The translations under genes and the position numbers were made by a program. Positions 43,859-53,656 of a stretch of DNA of 64,000 bases are shown in pieces. Under the pieces are notes generated by a model, which saw nothing but the letters and a program-made list of their open reading frames with translations, had not been told where the DNA came from and searched no databases. This DNA is from Natronomonas marina (GTDB lineage: Archaea > Halobacteriota > Halobacteria > Halobacteriales > Haloarculaceae): positions 1,054,001-1,118,000 of the forward strand of contig NZ_CP101154.1 in assembly GCF_024298905.1 (NCBI RefSeq), in the 5' to 3' direction. The first letter of the stretch is position 1, and each line of letters starts with the position of its first letter.

Positions 43859-45151
43859 TCAGTCCTCGACCTCGTCGGTTCGCCGGCGGAGCGCCGCCAG
43901 TGTCGCGGCGACGCCCGCCAGGACCGCCGTGACGACTCCCATTCCTGGCTGTGGCTCGGGACCGTCGTTCGTCGGCGCCGCAGGCGTGTCGGTCCCACCG
44001 GTCGGCGTCGCCGTCGGCGAGGTCCCCGACGTGGCGGTCGGCGTCGCCGTGGCCGTCGGCGGAACCGACAGCGACCCGACGACGCCGGCGTGGTCGGAGG
44101 GCCACACACGGACCGTCTCGCCGTCGGTCTCGGCGGCGACGCGGTCGGCGGGCGTTTCGCCGACGCGGTCGATGCCCGTCGGCCGGGCGCCGCCCCGGTA
44201 GAGGACGGCGTCGACACGGCGGGAGAGCGTCGAGGACTCGGTGCGGAGGTCCGCGCCGTGACAGCAGGTGGGCCCCGCCGCGTCCGGCCGCAGGGTCGCG
44301 TGGGCGTCCTCGAAGGACTCCCGGAGCAGTTCGTAGGCGCCGGGACCGCTTCCGGGACCGCTGTTGAAGTCGCCCGCCAGCACGACCGGGCGGTCGCCGG
44401 GGAGGCGGTCGACGAGCGCCCCCGCCTGCGCGTTGCGGATACCCGCCGACAGCGCCGCCAGGTGGGTCGTGGCGACGGTGGCCGGGCGGCCCTCGACCGC
44501 GACATCGACGCCGGCGAACCCGCGCTCGATGGCGAGGTCGATTCCCTCCAGCGGCACCGGGACGGCGGCCGCGAAGCGGTCGCCGCGCGTGCCGGTCACC
44601 GTCACGTCCTCGCGGGTGAGGACCGCGATCCGGTTCGTCAACCGGAGGTCGACGGTCCCGTCGCCGGTGTCGGCGGGCACCTCCACGTCGTTCGTGACGA
44701 GTTCGGTCTCGACGCCGTAGTCGAGTCCGCGGGCGGCGAGCCGTTCGGAGAGAAGCCCGAGCAGGTCGACGACGACCTCCGAGGCGCCGGGGTCGTGGTC
44801 ACCGTCGAACCGACTCGGCGCCCGCGTCCGGACCAGCGCCGCCTCCTGGACGCAGACGACATCGGGCTCCGTCGACGCTATCTCGCCGGCGACGGCCCCG
44901 GCCCTGGCGGCGTAGGGATGGGCCTCGACGTCGGCGAGCAACTCGCCGGCGACGGCGCGCAACTGCTCGAAGTCACCGGCCTCGAAGAGTCGGAACAGGT
45001 CGACCCCGACGTAGAGGTTGCGCGTCATCACCGACAGCGTCGGTGCCTCGGCCGCCGCGGGCGCCGACAGGACGCCGCCCGAGGCGGCGAGGGCGGCGGC
45101 ACCGGAGAGCAGTCGGCGACGCGAGACGCGGGCGGCGTCGTGCGGAACCAT
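43859..45151 (-). CDS. Tat-exported endonuclease/exonuclease/phosphatase-family protein with sorting tail
   Basis: This 430-residue protein is taken from ATG 45149-45151. The N-terminus has SRRRLLSGAAALAASGG, a twin-arginine signal, cleaved near AEAP. The EEP fold follows: LSVMTRNLYVGVD (Asn), VVCVQEAAL (Glu), VVLAGDFNSGPG (Asp, Asn) and WPSDHAGVVG (Asp-His). After a Thr/Pro linker likely to be glycosylated comes PGMGVVTAVLAGVAATLAAL then RRR, an archaeosortase-type PGF-CTERM-like signal with Met in place of Phe. It is probably a cell-surface, lipid-anchored nuclease or phosphoesterase. Divergent from the siroheme decarboxylase gene. Confidence 0.84.
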   Translation of the reverse strand: MVPHDAARVSRRRLLSGAAALAASGGVLSAPAAAEAPTLSVMTRNLYVGVDLFRLFEAGDFEQLRAVAGELLADVEAHPYAARAGAVAGEIASTEPDVVCVQEAALVRTRAPSRFDGDHDPGASEVVVDLLGLLSERLAARGLDYGVETELVTNDVEVPADTGDGTVDLRLTNRIAVLTREDVTVTGTRGDRFAAAVPVPLEGIDLAIERGFAGVDVAVEGRPATVATTHLAALSAGIRNAQAGALVDRLPGDRPVVLAGDFNSGPGSGPGAYELLRESFEDAHATLRPDAAGPTCCHGADLRTESSTLSRRVDAVLYRGGARPTGIDRVGETPADRVAAETDGETVRVWPSDHAGVVGSLSVPPTATATPTATSGTSPTATPTGGTDTPAAPTNDGPEPQPGMGVVTAVLAGVAATLAALRRRTDEVED

Positions 45152-45282
45152 TCCGGGGCTGTCTTCGCGTGGCGGCGGTATGAGCTTCGTGGTGGGACCG
45201 ATAGGGGAGCGTCGCCGGAACGAGCGGGCCGCCCGATTCCGGAACCGACGGACCCTAATCCCCGCGGTCCCTACGGCGGACA

Positions 45283-46332
45283 ATGAGTTCGCCAGCGGCC
45301 GACGGCGACGACTGGCGAAAGGGACTCGACGGGGTGGACGCGGCGCTCGTCGATGGCTACCAGTCGGGATTCCCGGTCGAGGAGCGGCCGTTCCGGCGCG
45401 TCGGCGAGGCGCTCGGCGTCGACGAGTACGAGGCGCTGGAACGCGTCGAACGCCTCCGCGAGACGGGTGTCTTCCGTCGGTTCGGGGCCGTCCTCAACCC
45501 GCCCGTCATCGGCGCCTCGACGCTGGCGGCGGTGCAGGCCCCCGAGGACCGCTTCGAGGCGGTCGCCGAGGTGATCAACGGCTACCGGCAGGTGAACCAC
45601 AACTACCGCCGGGACCACGAGTGGAACATGTGGTTCGTCGTCACGGCGGGGTCGCTCTCGAGACGGGACGAGATACTGGCCGACATCGAGACCGAGACCG
45701 GCTGTGAGGTGCTGAACCTCCCGATGCTGACCGACTTCTACATCGACCTGGAGTTCCCGGTGGTCAACGACGACAGTTTCGCCCGCGAGTCCGTCGCCGA
45801 GACGTCGGTATCGGCGACGCGTATCGCCGAGACGGCGGCGGCCGACCTCTCGGCGCTGGACCGGGACCTCCTCCTGGAGATTCAGGACGGCTTCCCGCTG
45901 TCGGCGACCCCGTACCGGGACGTCGCCGAGGCCGTCGACGCGCCCGTCGAGGACGTGCTGGCCGCCATCGAGTCGCTCCGCGAGGCCGGGTGCATCAAGC
46001 GGATCGGCTGCGTCGTCAACCACGTCGTCACGGGGTTCGACGCCAACTGCATGGTCGTCTGGGACGTCCCCGACGACGAACTCGACGCCCGCGGGGAGGC
46101 CGTCGGCGCGCTCCCGTACGTGACGCTGTGCTATCACCGCCCGCGGCGGCCCGAGCAGGGGTGGCGGTACAACCTCTTTACCATGATTCACGGCCGCGAC
46201 GCGGCGGCGGTCGATTCGAAGATAGACGAACTCGCCGCCGAGCACCTGCCCGTCGAGCACGAGCGGCTCTACTCGACGGAGACGCTGAAACAGACCGGCG
46301 CCCGGTACGATGAGATCGTCGGCGACGGGTAG
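45283..46332 (+). CDS. Siroheme decarboxylase, fused AhbA-AhbB halves
   Basis: This 349-residue protein starts at ATG 45283. It contains two related Lrp/AsnC-like units. Each has a winged-helix segment (FRRVGEALGVDEYEALERV; YRDVAEAVDAPVEDVLAAI) and a decarboxylase half with the conserved heme-pathway block: NHNYRRDHEWNMWFVV in the first and CYHRPRRPEQGWRYNLFTMI in the second. In most archaea AhbA and AhbB are separate subunits that turn siroheme into 12,18-didecarboxysiroheme on the way to heme. Here one polypeptide carries both. No other heme genes are adjacent. Confidence 0.88.
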   Translation: MSSPAADGDDWRKGLDGVDAALVDGYQSGFPVEERPFRRVGEALGVDEYEALERVERLRETGVFRRFGAVLNPPVIGASTLAAVQAPEDRFEAVAEVINGYRQVNHNYRRDHEWNMWFVVTAGSLSRRDEILADIETETGCEVLNLPMLTDFYIDLEFPVVNDDSFARESVAETSVSATRIAETAAADLSALDRDLLLEIQDGFPLSATPYRDVAEAVDAPVEDVLAAIESLREAGCIKRIGCVVNHVVTGFDANCMVVWDVPDDELDARGEAVGALPYVTLCYHRPRRPEQGWRYNLFTMIHGRDAAAVDSKIDELAAEHLPVEHERLYSTETLKQTGARYDEIVGDG

Positions 46333-46412
46333 AGGAGAGGTGGGGTGACGGCGGTCCCGGACGTACGACGAACGGACAGTGACGGCCGGGCGGTGGTCGG
46401 GGGAACGACGGG

Positions 46413-46670
46413 TCAGTCCTCGGCGGCGATGAAGACAACGGGACCGACGACGATGAGGCCGAGCCCGAGATACTGGAAGTACATCGGGTGCGTGCTGATG
46501 GGTGTCAGGAAGAAGACGAGCCCGAACAGCGTGAACTGCAGCCCCGTGAGCTTCAGCGACTTCTTGACGAATCCCGCCAGAACCCCGAAGACGAACAGGA
46601 TGAGGATGACGTGCGCGACGCTGTATTGGCGCAGAATGTCGTCGACCACCTGCAGGGGGAACTCGAACAT
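46413..46670 (-). CDS. Small three-helix membrane protein
   Basis: This 85-residue protein starts at ATG 46668-46670. It has hydrophobic helices at SVAHVILILFVFGVLAGFV, GLQFTLFGLVFFLTPI and FQYLGLGLIVVGPVVFI. CATTAAGAC about 30 bases upstream may be its TATA box. No family is recognised. Followed on the same strand by nothing and preceded by another small membrane gene. Confidence 0.62.
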   Translation of the reverse strand: MFEFPLQVVDDILRQYSVAHVILILFVFGVLAGFVKKSLKLTGLQFTLFGLVFFLTPISTHPMYFQYLGLGLIVVGPVVFIAAED

Positions 46671-46731
46671 CCGTATCGGGTATCGCGCTGTTTCGGTCTT
46701 AATGGTTCCGTTAGCCGTCGACCGGGGTAGC

Positions 46732-46947
46732 TCAGCCGTCGACCGGGCCGGTCAACTCGATGTCCCGTAGCCAGACCGTCCAGACGACGAGCAGCGCCCC
46801 GGCGTAACAGGCGGCCCAGACGTAGGTCCCGAGGAACTCGTAGCCGGAGTTCGACAGGAAGTAGTCGGCGACGCCGGCGGTCGCTATCGTCCCGGCGAGC
46901 AGGAGGACGCCCGCGGCCCAGCCGGGGAGCCTCGAATCGGTCGACAT
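46732..46947 (-). CDS. Small two-helix membrane protein
   Basis: This 71-residue protein starts at ATG 46945-46947. Helices are at WAAGVLLLAGTIATAGVADY and YVWAACYAGALLVVWTVWL. It lies between the small membrane gene at 46413 and the winged-helix gene at 46993, all on the minus strand with short gaps, so the three may be one unit. Not recognised. Confidence 0.6.
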   Translation of the reverse strand: MSTDSRLPGWAAGVLLLAGTIATAGVADYFLSNSGYEFLGTYVWAACYAGALLVVWTVWLRDIELTGPVDG

Positions 46948-46992
46948 ACCCGCCGGTAGGGAGTCGAAGGATTCGAGCGTTCCGGTTTCGCC

Positions 46993-47283
46993 TCAGTTTT
47001 CGGAGATTCGAAGCGAGCCGACGCGCTCGATGAGGTGGTCGATGCCGCCGTTTATTTCCTCGATGCGAGCCTCGACGTCGTCGGCCGGCACGGCACCGTT
47101 CGGCGTCGGCTCGACGAGACCGTCGTTCTCCAGCATGCGCAGCGAGTAGCGAGCCTTGTGTTCGTCGACGCCCGTTTCGCTGGCGACGCGGGTGATCCCG
47201 ATGGGGTGGTGCTCCAGCACCGCCTCCAGCACCAGAAGGTCCCGCTCTTCCTTCCGTAGCTGTCGCGCCAGCCGTTCTATCAT
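46993..47283 (-). CDS. Winged-helix DNA-binding protein
   Basis: This 96-residue protein starts at ATG 47281-47283. LLVLEAVLEHHPIGITRVAS, then TGVDEHKARYSLRMLENDGL and VEPTPNGAVPADD form a winged helix. A C-terminal helix with a heptad-like pattern (VEARIEEINGGIDHLIERVG) could dimerise. Likely a small transcription regulator. It may control the two downstream membrane genes on the same strand; that is inference. Confidence 0.78.
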   Translation of the reverse strand: MIERLARQLRKEERDLLVLEAVLEHHPIGITRVASETGVDEHKARYSLRMLENDGLVEPTPNGAVPADDVEARIEEINGGIDHLIERVGSLRISEN

Positions 47284-47397
47284 CCAGCATACGTACCGAG
47301 CGCACGGCCAAAACGCTACCGCTCCGCGGCCGACGCCACTTCAAAGACGGGACGACACCGGCGACACGGCTACCCCGGCCGAGTCGAAGGGGACGAT

Positions 47398-47796
47398 ATG
47401 GAACGGGAGATAGGGGCGAACTGGCACGTCGGCACGGGGAAGGTCCGCGAGTACTGGTCGTGGACGGGCGGCGCGCTGTACCTCCTGTTCTCGCTCGATC
47501 TGTTGACGACGCTGTACGCGGCGGCGCTGTACGGGGTCGGAGCCGAGGCCAACCCCTTCGTTCGGCAGGCGCTTTCACGGGGCGTACCGCGCCTCCTCGC
47601 GCTCAACCTGGCCGGGGTCGTCGTCACCGTCGCGCTGCTGGCGGCGTACATACGCCTGCTCGAGCGAACGCGCGGCGTCGAGGCGTGGGTGATGGCCCGG
47701 AGCTTCGAGCTGTGGGTCGGCGGCCTGCTGGCGGCCGGGCTGTTCGTCTTCGCCAACAACCTCTCGGTCATCGTCCTCGGCGGGTCGCTCGTGTGA
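47398..47796 (+). CDS. Membrane protein (DUF5658-like)
   Basis: This 132-residue protein starts at ATG 47398. Four hydrophobic segments are visible, the first reading YLLFSLDLLTTLYAAALYG and followed by GAEANPFVRQAL, an arrangement (helix, D-L-x-T-T, then AN-P) found in the DUF5658 type. The final helices end SFELWVGGLLAAGLFVFANN. Function unknown. It is convergent with the histidine kinase gene, with 20 bases between the stops. Confidence 0.6.
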   Translation: MEREIGANWHVGTGKVREYWSWTGGALYLLFSLDLLTTLYAAALYGVGAEANPFVRQALSRGVPRLLALNLAGVVVTVALLAAYIRLLERTRGVEAWVMARSFELWVGGLLAAGLFVFANNLSVIVLGGSLV

Positions 47797-47816
47797 GCCG
47801 GGCCGCTCGACGGCCC

Positions 47817-49640
47817 TCAGGTGGCGGTGTCGACGCCCGTGACCTCGAACCGCGCGCCGCCCGCCGCGCTCTCGGTCACGGTCAGCTCCCAGCCGTGGGC
47901 CTCGGCTATCTCCCGGGCGATGGTGAGGCCGAAGCCGGTCCCCTCCTCGGCGGTCGAGAAGCCGCTCTCGAAGACCCGCTCGCGCTCGTCTGCGGGGATG
48001 CCGGTTCCGTCGTCGGCGACGTAGAAGCCCGCATCGTCCCCGAGATCGCCGACCGTTATCGTCACCGAATCGTCCTCGGCCGACGGCGGACCGCTCGTTG
48101 CGCCGTGTTCGATCGCGTTCCGAAAGAGGTTCTCGAACAGCTGCTGGAGTCGGCTCTCGTCGGCCCGTACCGTCGCGGTGGTGTCGGCGACGAGCGTGGC
48201 CGCCTCGGTGTCGACGTTGCCGTAGCAGTCCTCGGCGACCGATGCGAGATCGACCGTCTCCAGGTCGTCGACCTGCTGGCCGCTGCGCGCCAGCGCCAGG
48301 AGGTCCTCGATGAGCGTCTCCATGCGCTCGTGGGCCTCGGCGACGGCTTCGAGGTCCTCGTCCGCCCCGTCCTCTTCGGTCCGGGCCAGTTCGAGGCGGC
48401 CCTTGGCGACGGTCAGGGGGTTCCGCAGGTCGTGGCTGACGACCGAGGCGAACGCCTCGAGTCGCTCGTTCTGTCGCCGGAGTTCCCGCTCGCGCTCCTT
48501 GCGCTCGGTGATGTCCTCGATTGCACCGCGGAGGGCGACGACTTCACCGTCGTCGGTGACCGGTTCGCCGCCGACCCGGATCCACCGCCGTCGGCCGTCG
48601 CGCGGCAATAGCCGCAGTTCCTCGGTCGACGGCTCCTCGCCTTGGGGGATGCTCGCGATGGTCCGCTGTATCCGGTCTCGATCCTCGGGATGGTACAGCT
48701 CGAGAATCGACGACAGCGTCGGTTCGAAATCCGAGTCGGAGTCGACGCCGTGGACGGCGTAGGCGCCGTCGGTCCAGTGGACTTCGCGGGTCTCGACGTC
48801 GAGTTCCCAGCCGCCGGTGCCGGCGAGTCGCTCGGTGTGACGGAGCAGATCGAGGCTCCGTTTGAGTTGCCGTTCGCGTGCGTCCCGGTCGGTAACGTCG
48901 CTGTAGATGGCGAATCCGCCCGACCCGTCCGAGTAGGCGGCGTTCTGCAGGAGGAACTCCCGCTCGCCGTCGGCGGTCAGGCGGGTCACCGCCTCGGATT
49001 CGAGCCGCCCGCCCTCGCGGACCCGGTCGTTGATCGCCTCGGCTTCCTCCCGGTACTCCTCGGGGACGATGTAGGCGTCCAGCGACTCCCCGACGACGTC
49101 GTCTTCGGCGTACCCGAACGTCTCCTCGAAGGCCGGATTCACCCGCCGGACGACCGGCTCTCCGCCCTCGTACTCGACCTCGACGGTCGGCTGGGACAGC
49201 CGCTCGAACAGCAACTGGAACCGGCGCCGTTCGGCCGCGAGCTGTCGTTCGCTCCGGGCCTGCGAGACCGCGTTCGTGATGCGGTTGGCAAGCAGTTCGA
49301 ACTGTTCGGTGCCGGCGCCCTTCTGGAGGTAGTCGGTCACGCCCGCCGAGATGGCCTCGCTCGCCACCGCCTCGCTGCCCTTGCCGGTGAAGAGCACGAA
49401 CGGCAGTTCGGGGTACTCCTCGCGGACCGCCTCGAGGAACTCGATGCCGTCGGTGCCCGGCATCTCGTAGTCGGAGACCACGCAGTCGAACTCGCCGTCG
49501 GTCAGCCGCTCGATGCCCGCCTCGGCGTCCGAGACGCACTCGACAGTCAGCCGCTCGTCCTCGCGTTTCAGGAACTTCCTGGCCAGTTCGGGCACGGCCG
49601 GGTCGTCGTCGACGTGGAGTACCCAAATCCCCCTCTCCAT
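47817..49640 (-). CDS. Hybrid sensor histidine kinase (receiver-PAS-PAS-kinase)
   Basis: This 607-residue protein is taken from ATG 49638-49640 (MERGIWVLHVDDDPAVPELA). Domains in order: receiver (acid pocket D11-D13, phospho-acceptor D57 in VVSDYEMPGTDG) to about 120; PAS about 140-260 (VVRRVNPAFEETFGYAEDD); PAS about 265-385 (VHWTDGAYAVHG); HisKA with phospho-His near 403 (ASVVSHDLRNPL); HATPase with NAIEHG, DDGTGIP and GTGFGL boxes. No membrane helix or obvious sensor-ligand residue is seen, so it should sense an internal signal. ACTTATCC about 28 bases upstream may be the TATA box. No partner regulator is adjacent. Confidence 0.92.
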   Translation of the reverse strand: MERGIWVLHVDDDPAVPELARKFLKREDERLTVECVSDAEAGIERLTDGEFDCVVSDYEMPGTDGIEFLEAVREEYPELPFVLFTGKGSEAVASEAISAGVTDYLQKGAGTEQFELLANRITNAVSQARSERQLAAERRRFQLLFERLSQPTVEVEYEGGEPVVRRVNPAFEETFGYAEDDVVGESLDAYIVPEEYREEAEAINDRVREGGRLESEAVTRLTADGEREFLLQNAAYSDGSGGFAIYSDVTDRDARERQLKRSLDLLRHTERLAGTGGWELDVETREVHWTDGAYAVHGVDSDSDFEPTLSSILELYHPEDRDRIQRTIASIPQGEEPSTEELRLLPRDGRRRWIRVGGEPVTDDGEVVALRGAIEDITERKERERELRRQNERLEAFASVVSHDLRNPLTVAKGRLELARTEEDGADEDLEAVAEAHERMETLIEDLLALARSGQQVDDLETVDLASVAEDCYGNVDTEAATLVADTTATVRADESRLQQLFENLFRNAIEHGATSGPPSAEDDSVTITVGDLGDDAGFYVADDGTGIPADERERVFESGFSTAEEGTGFGLTIAREIAEAHGWELTVTESAAGGARFEVTGVDTAT

Positions 49641-49887
49641 GGGCGTATTAAACGGCTCCGCCGGATAAGTGTGGTCGCCGCCCGGTGAACGTCGCCCCCG
49701 GAGCGGGCACGGAAGCGTCGACCGGCCCCCGGAGAGAAGGGTTCCGTCACTGTCCGACTCGACCCGTATCACCCCGCAGAACGAGCCGAGGCTAGTATCA
49801 CAGGAGGGCGAAGGGGACCACTAAGGAACGTATCGAATCCCTCAGAAGCACCCTTATGGGTATTTATCGCATCGCCGGAAAGTAGAC

Positions 49888-49940
49888 GCCTACGGGAGTT
49901 TGGCCCGTGATTCCGTCCGGCTAAGGACCGGGCGGAATCG
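49888..49940 (+). ncRNA. Candidate structured RNA beside tRNA-Ile
   Basis: From 49641 to 49943 no gene is supported. Its right end has tandem hairpins: ACGGG/CCCGT at 49892-49908 and a long stem at 49909-49939 (GATTCCG/CGGAATC plus CCGG/CCGG around a 7-base loop, one T-G opposed). TATTTATC at 49861-49868 could promote plus-strand transcription. On the minus strand the same DNA is the trailer of tRNA-Ile. Either reading is possible. Confidence 0.35.
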
Positions 49941-49943
49941 GGA

Positions 49944-50018
49944 TGGGCCAACTCGGATTTGAACCGAGGACCTCCCGGTTATCAGCCGAGCGCTCATACC
50001 TAGCTGAGCTATTGGCCC
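49944..50018 (-). tRNA. tRNA-Ile (anticodon GAU)
   Basis: On the minus strand, acceptor GGGCCAA with TTGGCCC, D-arm GCTC...GAGC, anticodon stem CTCGG/CCGGG around CTGATAA (U33, GAT), T-arm CTCGG/CCGAG around TTCAAAT, and discriminator A at 49944. No intron and no encoded CCA. GTTTAAAC about 35 bases upstream is a likely TATA element. Confidence 0.94.
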
Positions 50019-50098
50019 TAGGTAGGCGCAGTTCGTCGTAGCGCCGTCGTTTGTTTAAACGTTTCTTTTCGGCGGCCCCCCGGCGGGCCCTGACACGG

Positions 50099-50677
50099 TC
50101 AGCGGTCGCGGGTGTCCTCGCCGTCCCCGGCGCCACCGGCGGCGTCCGTCCCCTCGTCGACATCGGTGAACTCGTACTCGTCTTCGCCCACCTCGACGCG
50201 CTCGCGGTCGGTGTCGCCGGGGAAGCCCTGTCCGGGGAACGACTCGCCGTCGCCCTCGTTCGGAAAGCCGCCGACGTAGACGTTGCCGCTGGCGAAGCCG
50301 CCGGTCTTGGTGTCGATGTAGGGACCGACGACGTACTTCTTCGCCGCGATTCGGATGGGGTACCGCGTCGGCGGGAGGACGAGTATCAGTCCGACGAGGT
50401 CGGTGACGAGCCCCGGCGTCAACATCAGCGCACCGGCGATGAGCAACAGCCCGCCGTCCAGCAGTTCGTCGGTCGGTGGTTCGCCCTGTGCGAGTTTGTC
50501 CTGTATCCGCCCCATCGTGTGGCGGCCCTCCGCACGGGCGAGTAGCAGTCCGATGAACGCCGTCAGCACGACGATGGCGACGGTGAGAACCGGGCCGATA
50601 CGCGTCGCGATGGCGACGAGCAGCATGGCGTCCAGCAGGGGAACGAGCAGCAGGACGCCGATGACCCGCAGGTCCAT
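50099..50677 (-). CDS. fxsA: FxsA-family membrane protein
   Basis: This 192-residue protein is taken from ATG 50675-50677 (MDLRVIGVLLLVPLLDAMLL). The FxsA core is seen in ARAEGRHTMGRIQDKLAQGE, LLIAGALMLTPGLVTDLVGL and ILVLPPTRYPIR. Two to three membrane helices are followed by an acidic C-terminal tail rich in Gly, Asp and Glu. FxsA in E. coli is a membrane protein whose overproduction affects phage exclusion; its normal role is not settled. Divergent from the phosphoglycerate mutase gene. Confidence 0.85.
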   Translation of the reverse strand: MDLRVIGVLLLVPLLDAMLLVAIATRIGPVLTVAIVVLTAFIGLLLARAEGRHTMGRIQDKLAQGEPPTDELLDGGLLLIAGALMLTPGLVTDLVGLILVLPPTRYPIRIAAKKYVVGPYIDTKTGGFASGNVYVGGFPNEGDGESFPGQGFPGDTDRERVEVGEDEYEFTDVDEGTDAAGGAGDGEDTRDR

Positions 50678-50855
50678 ACCTCGGGGTACCGGCGGCCCGC
50701 GGAAAACGTTTCCGAGACGCCGCCGTCGAGGGACGCTCCGGTCCGTCACGGGCGGTTCGGAGAGCGAGGGGGGTTCGCTGGCCGGCGGCGAGTACCGGCC
50801 TGTAATCGAGGGAACACCGACACCGCCTTAGGCCGCCGTCGACTCCTCTCGGGTA

Positions 50856-52397
<1,542 letters not shown>

Positions 52398-52445
52398 TTC
52401 CGAATCAGAATGTTTATCTTACTAACACGATAGGCTACGGATGCA

Positions 52446-52685
52446 ATGAGTGACAGCAGCCTGAATCCGCTCTTGGTACTCGGCATGGTCGCCCTCGTCG
52501 CCGGCGCCATCGCCCTCGTGTACGGCCACATGGAGCTTCTGGACGCACAGCAGAACTCCGGCTTCCTCGGCATGGGCGGTGGCGGCGACGGCGAGACGAT
52601 GAAGTGGCAGATAGTCCGTCTCGGCGGCCTCGTCGTCGCGGGCGTCGGCGGCGTGCTGACGTTCTCCGGCGCCGTCAACGACTGA
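52446..52685 (+). CDS. Small two-helix membrane protein
   Basis: This 79-residue protein starts at ATG 52446. A first helix (LLVLGMVALVAGAIALVYGH) and a second (LGGLVVAGVGGVLTFSGAV) flank a Gly-rich loop. GTTTATCTT about 33 bases upstream suits a promoter. No family is recognised. Confidence 0.65.
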   Translation: MSDSSLNPLLVLGMVALVAGAIALVYGHMELLDAQQNSGFLGMGGGGDGETMKWQIVRLGGLVVAGVGGVLTFSGAVND

Positions 52686-52795
52686 CCCCGTTCTCCCCTG
52701 TCATCCACCCGTCTGCGGCGGCAGCGGAGCCGCCGACCCCTTCGATACGGCGTGCCGACGCATCGTTTATTGCGGTTCGCGCCCATCCGCCGGGC

Positions 52796-53647
52796 GTGCG
52801 CATCGGTATCACGGCACTCGGTTCGCTGCTGGGAGTCGTCGCCGTCGTCGCGCTCGCGCCCCTGGTGCCGGTCACGGTGGCGCTGGCGGCCGGCGCGACG
52901 GCGACGGCGATCGTGGTCCGCCGGGGGCGAAGCGGCCAGTACGCCCTGGGGGGCAGCCTGTTCGCGCTCGGCGTCGCCGCGTGCGTCCTCTATCTCCCCC
53001 GGTTTCCCGGGGCGTGGGCGCGGACGCCGCTGGTCGCCCTCCTCGCCTTCGGCGGACTGAGTGCCACTATCGTCGTTCTCCGGTGGCTGCTCTCGTTCGT
53101 CGGCAAGCGGGTCGTGGCGCTGTTCGTCGACCCGGACAACGCTGAGGGCGTCTGGGACGCGCTCTCGGCGTTCGGCGGGCTGCTGGTGATAACCTGGAGC
53201 GTCCTGACCGCCCACGAGAAGGCCCTCCGCACGGGCGGCATCACCGTCGTCGGCGGCAGTACCATGCTTCTCGACGCGCTGGGAGTCCGGTATCCCGTTG
53301 CGGTGCCGTACCTCCGACGGGGAATCGCGTTCTCGGTGTCGGGGTACGAGGTGGTGATCCCGTCGTGGCTCGTCCGCAACGGCGTCGACGCGCCGACGGT
53401 GCTGTTCGTCGGTTGCGTACTCGTCGGCTTCCACACCCTCGAGACGCTGCGCGCGACCTGGTCGGCGGTCGTTTCCACGGGCCGGACCGCCACCGGGACG
53501 AGCGCGGACGCGGGCGCCGGCCCGGACCCCGCGGGCACCGATACCGCCGGCGGCCGCGAGTCGAATCCCCGCCCGGAGCGGACGACCGACGCCGATGCGG
53601 CTGGCAACGACGGGCGGGGAAGCGAGGACGGCGACCACGAGGACTGA
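52796..53647 (+). CDS. Multi-pass membrane protein with disordered tail (GTG start)
   Basis: This 283-residue protein is taken from GTG 52796, with CGTTTATTG about 30 bases upstream as TATA element. The longer open frame upstream gives a non-conserved Arg-rich stretch. Six or seven helices span residues 1-215, including LLVITWSVLTAHEKALRTGG. The last 60 residues (GTSADAGAGPDPAGTDTAGG onward) are low-complexity, acidic and probably disordered. Function unknown. It ends nine bases before the convergent nadC stop. Confidence 0.65.
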   Translation: MRIGITALGSLLGVVAVVALAPLVPVTVALAAGATATAIVVRRGRSGQYALGGSLFALGVAACVLYLPRFPGAWARTPLVALLAFGGLSATIVVLRWLLSFVGKRVVALFVDPDNAEGVWDALSAFGGLLVITWSVLTAHEKALRTGGITVVGGSTMLLDALGVRYPVAVPYLRRGIAFSVSGYEVVIPSWLVRNGVDAPTVLFVGCVLVGFHTLETLRATWSAVVSTGRTATGTSADAGAGPDPAGTDTAGGRESNPRPERTTDADAAGNDGRGSEDGDHED

Positions 53648-53656
53648 GACGGGGGC

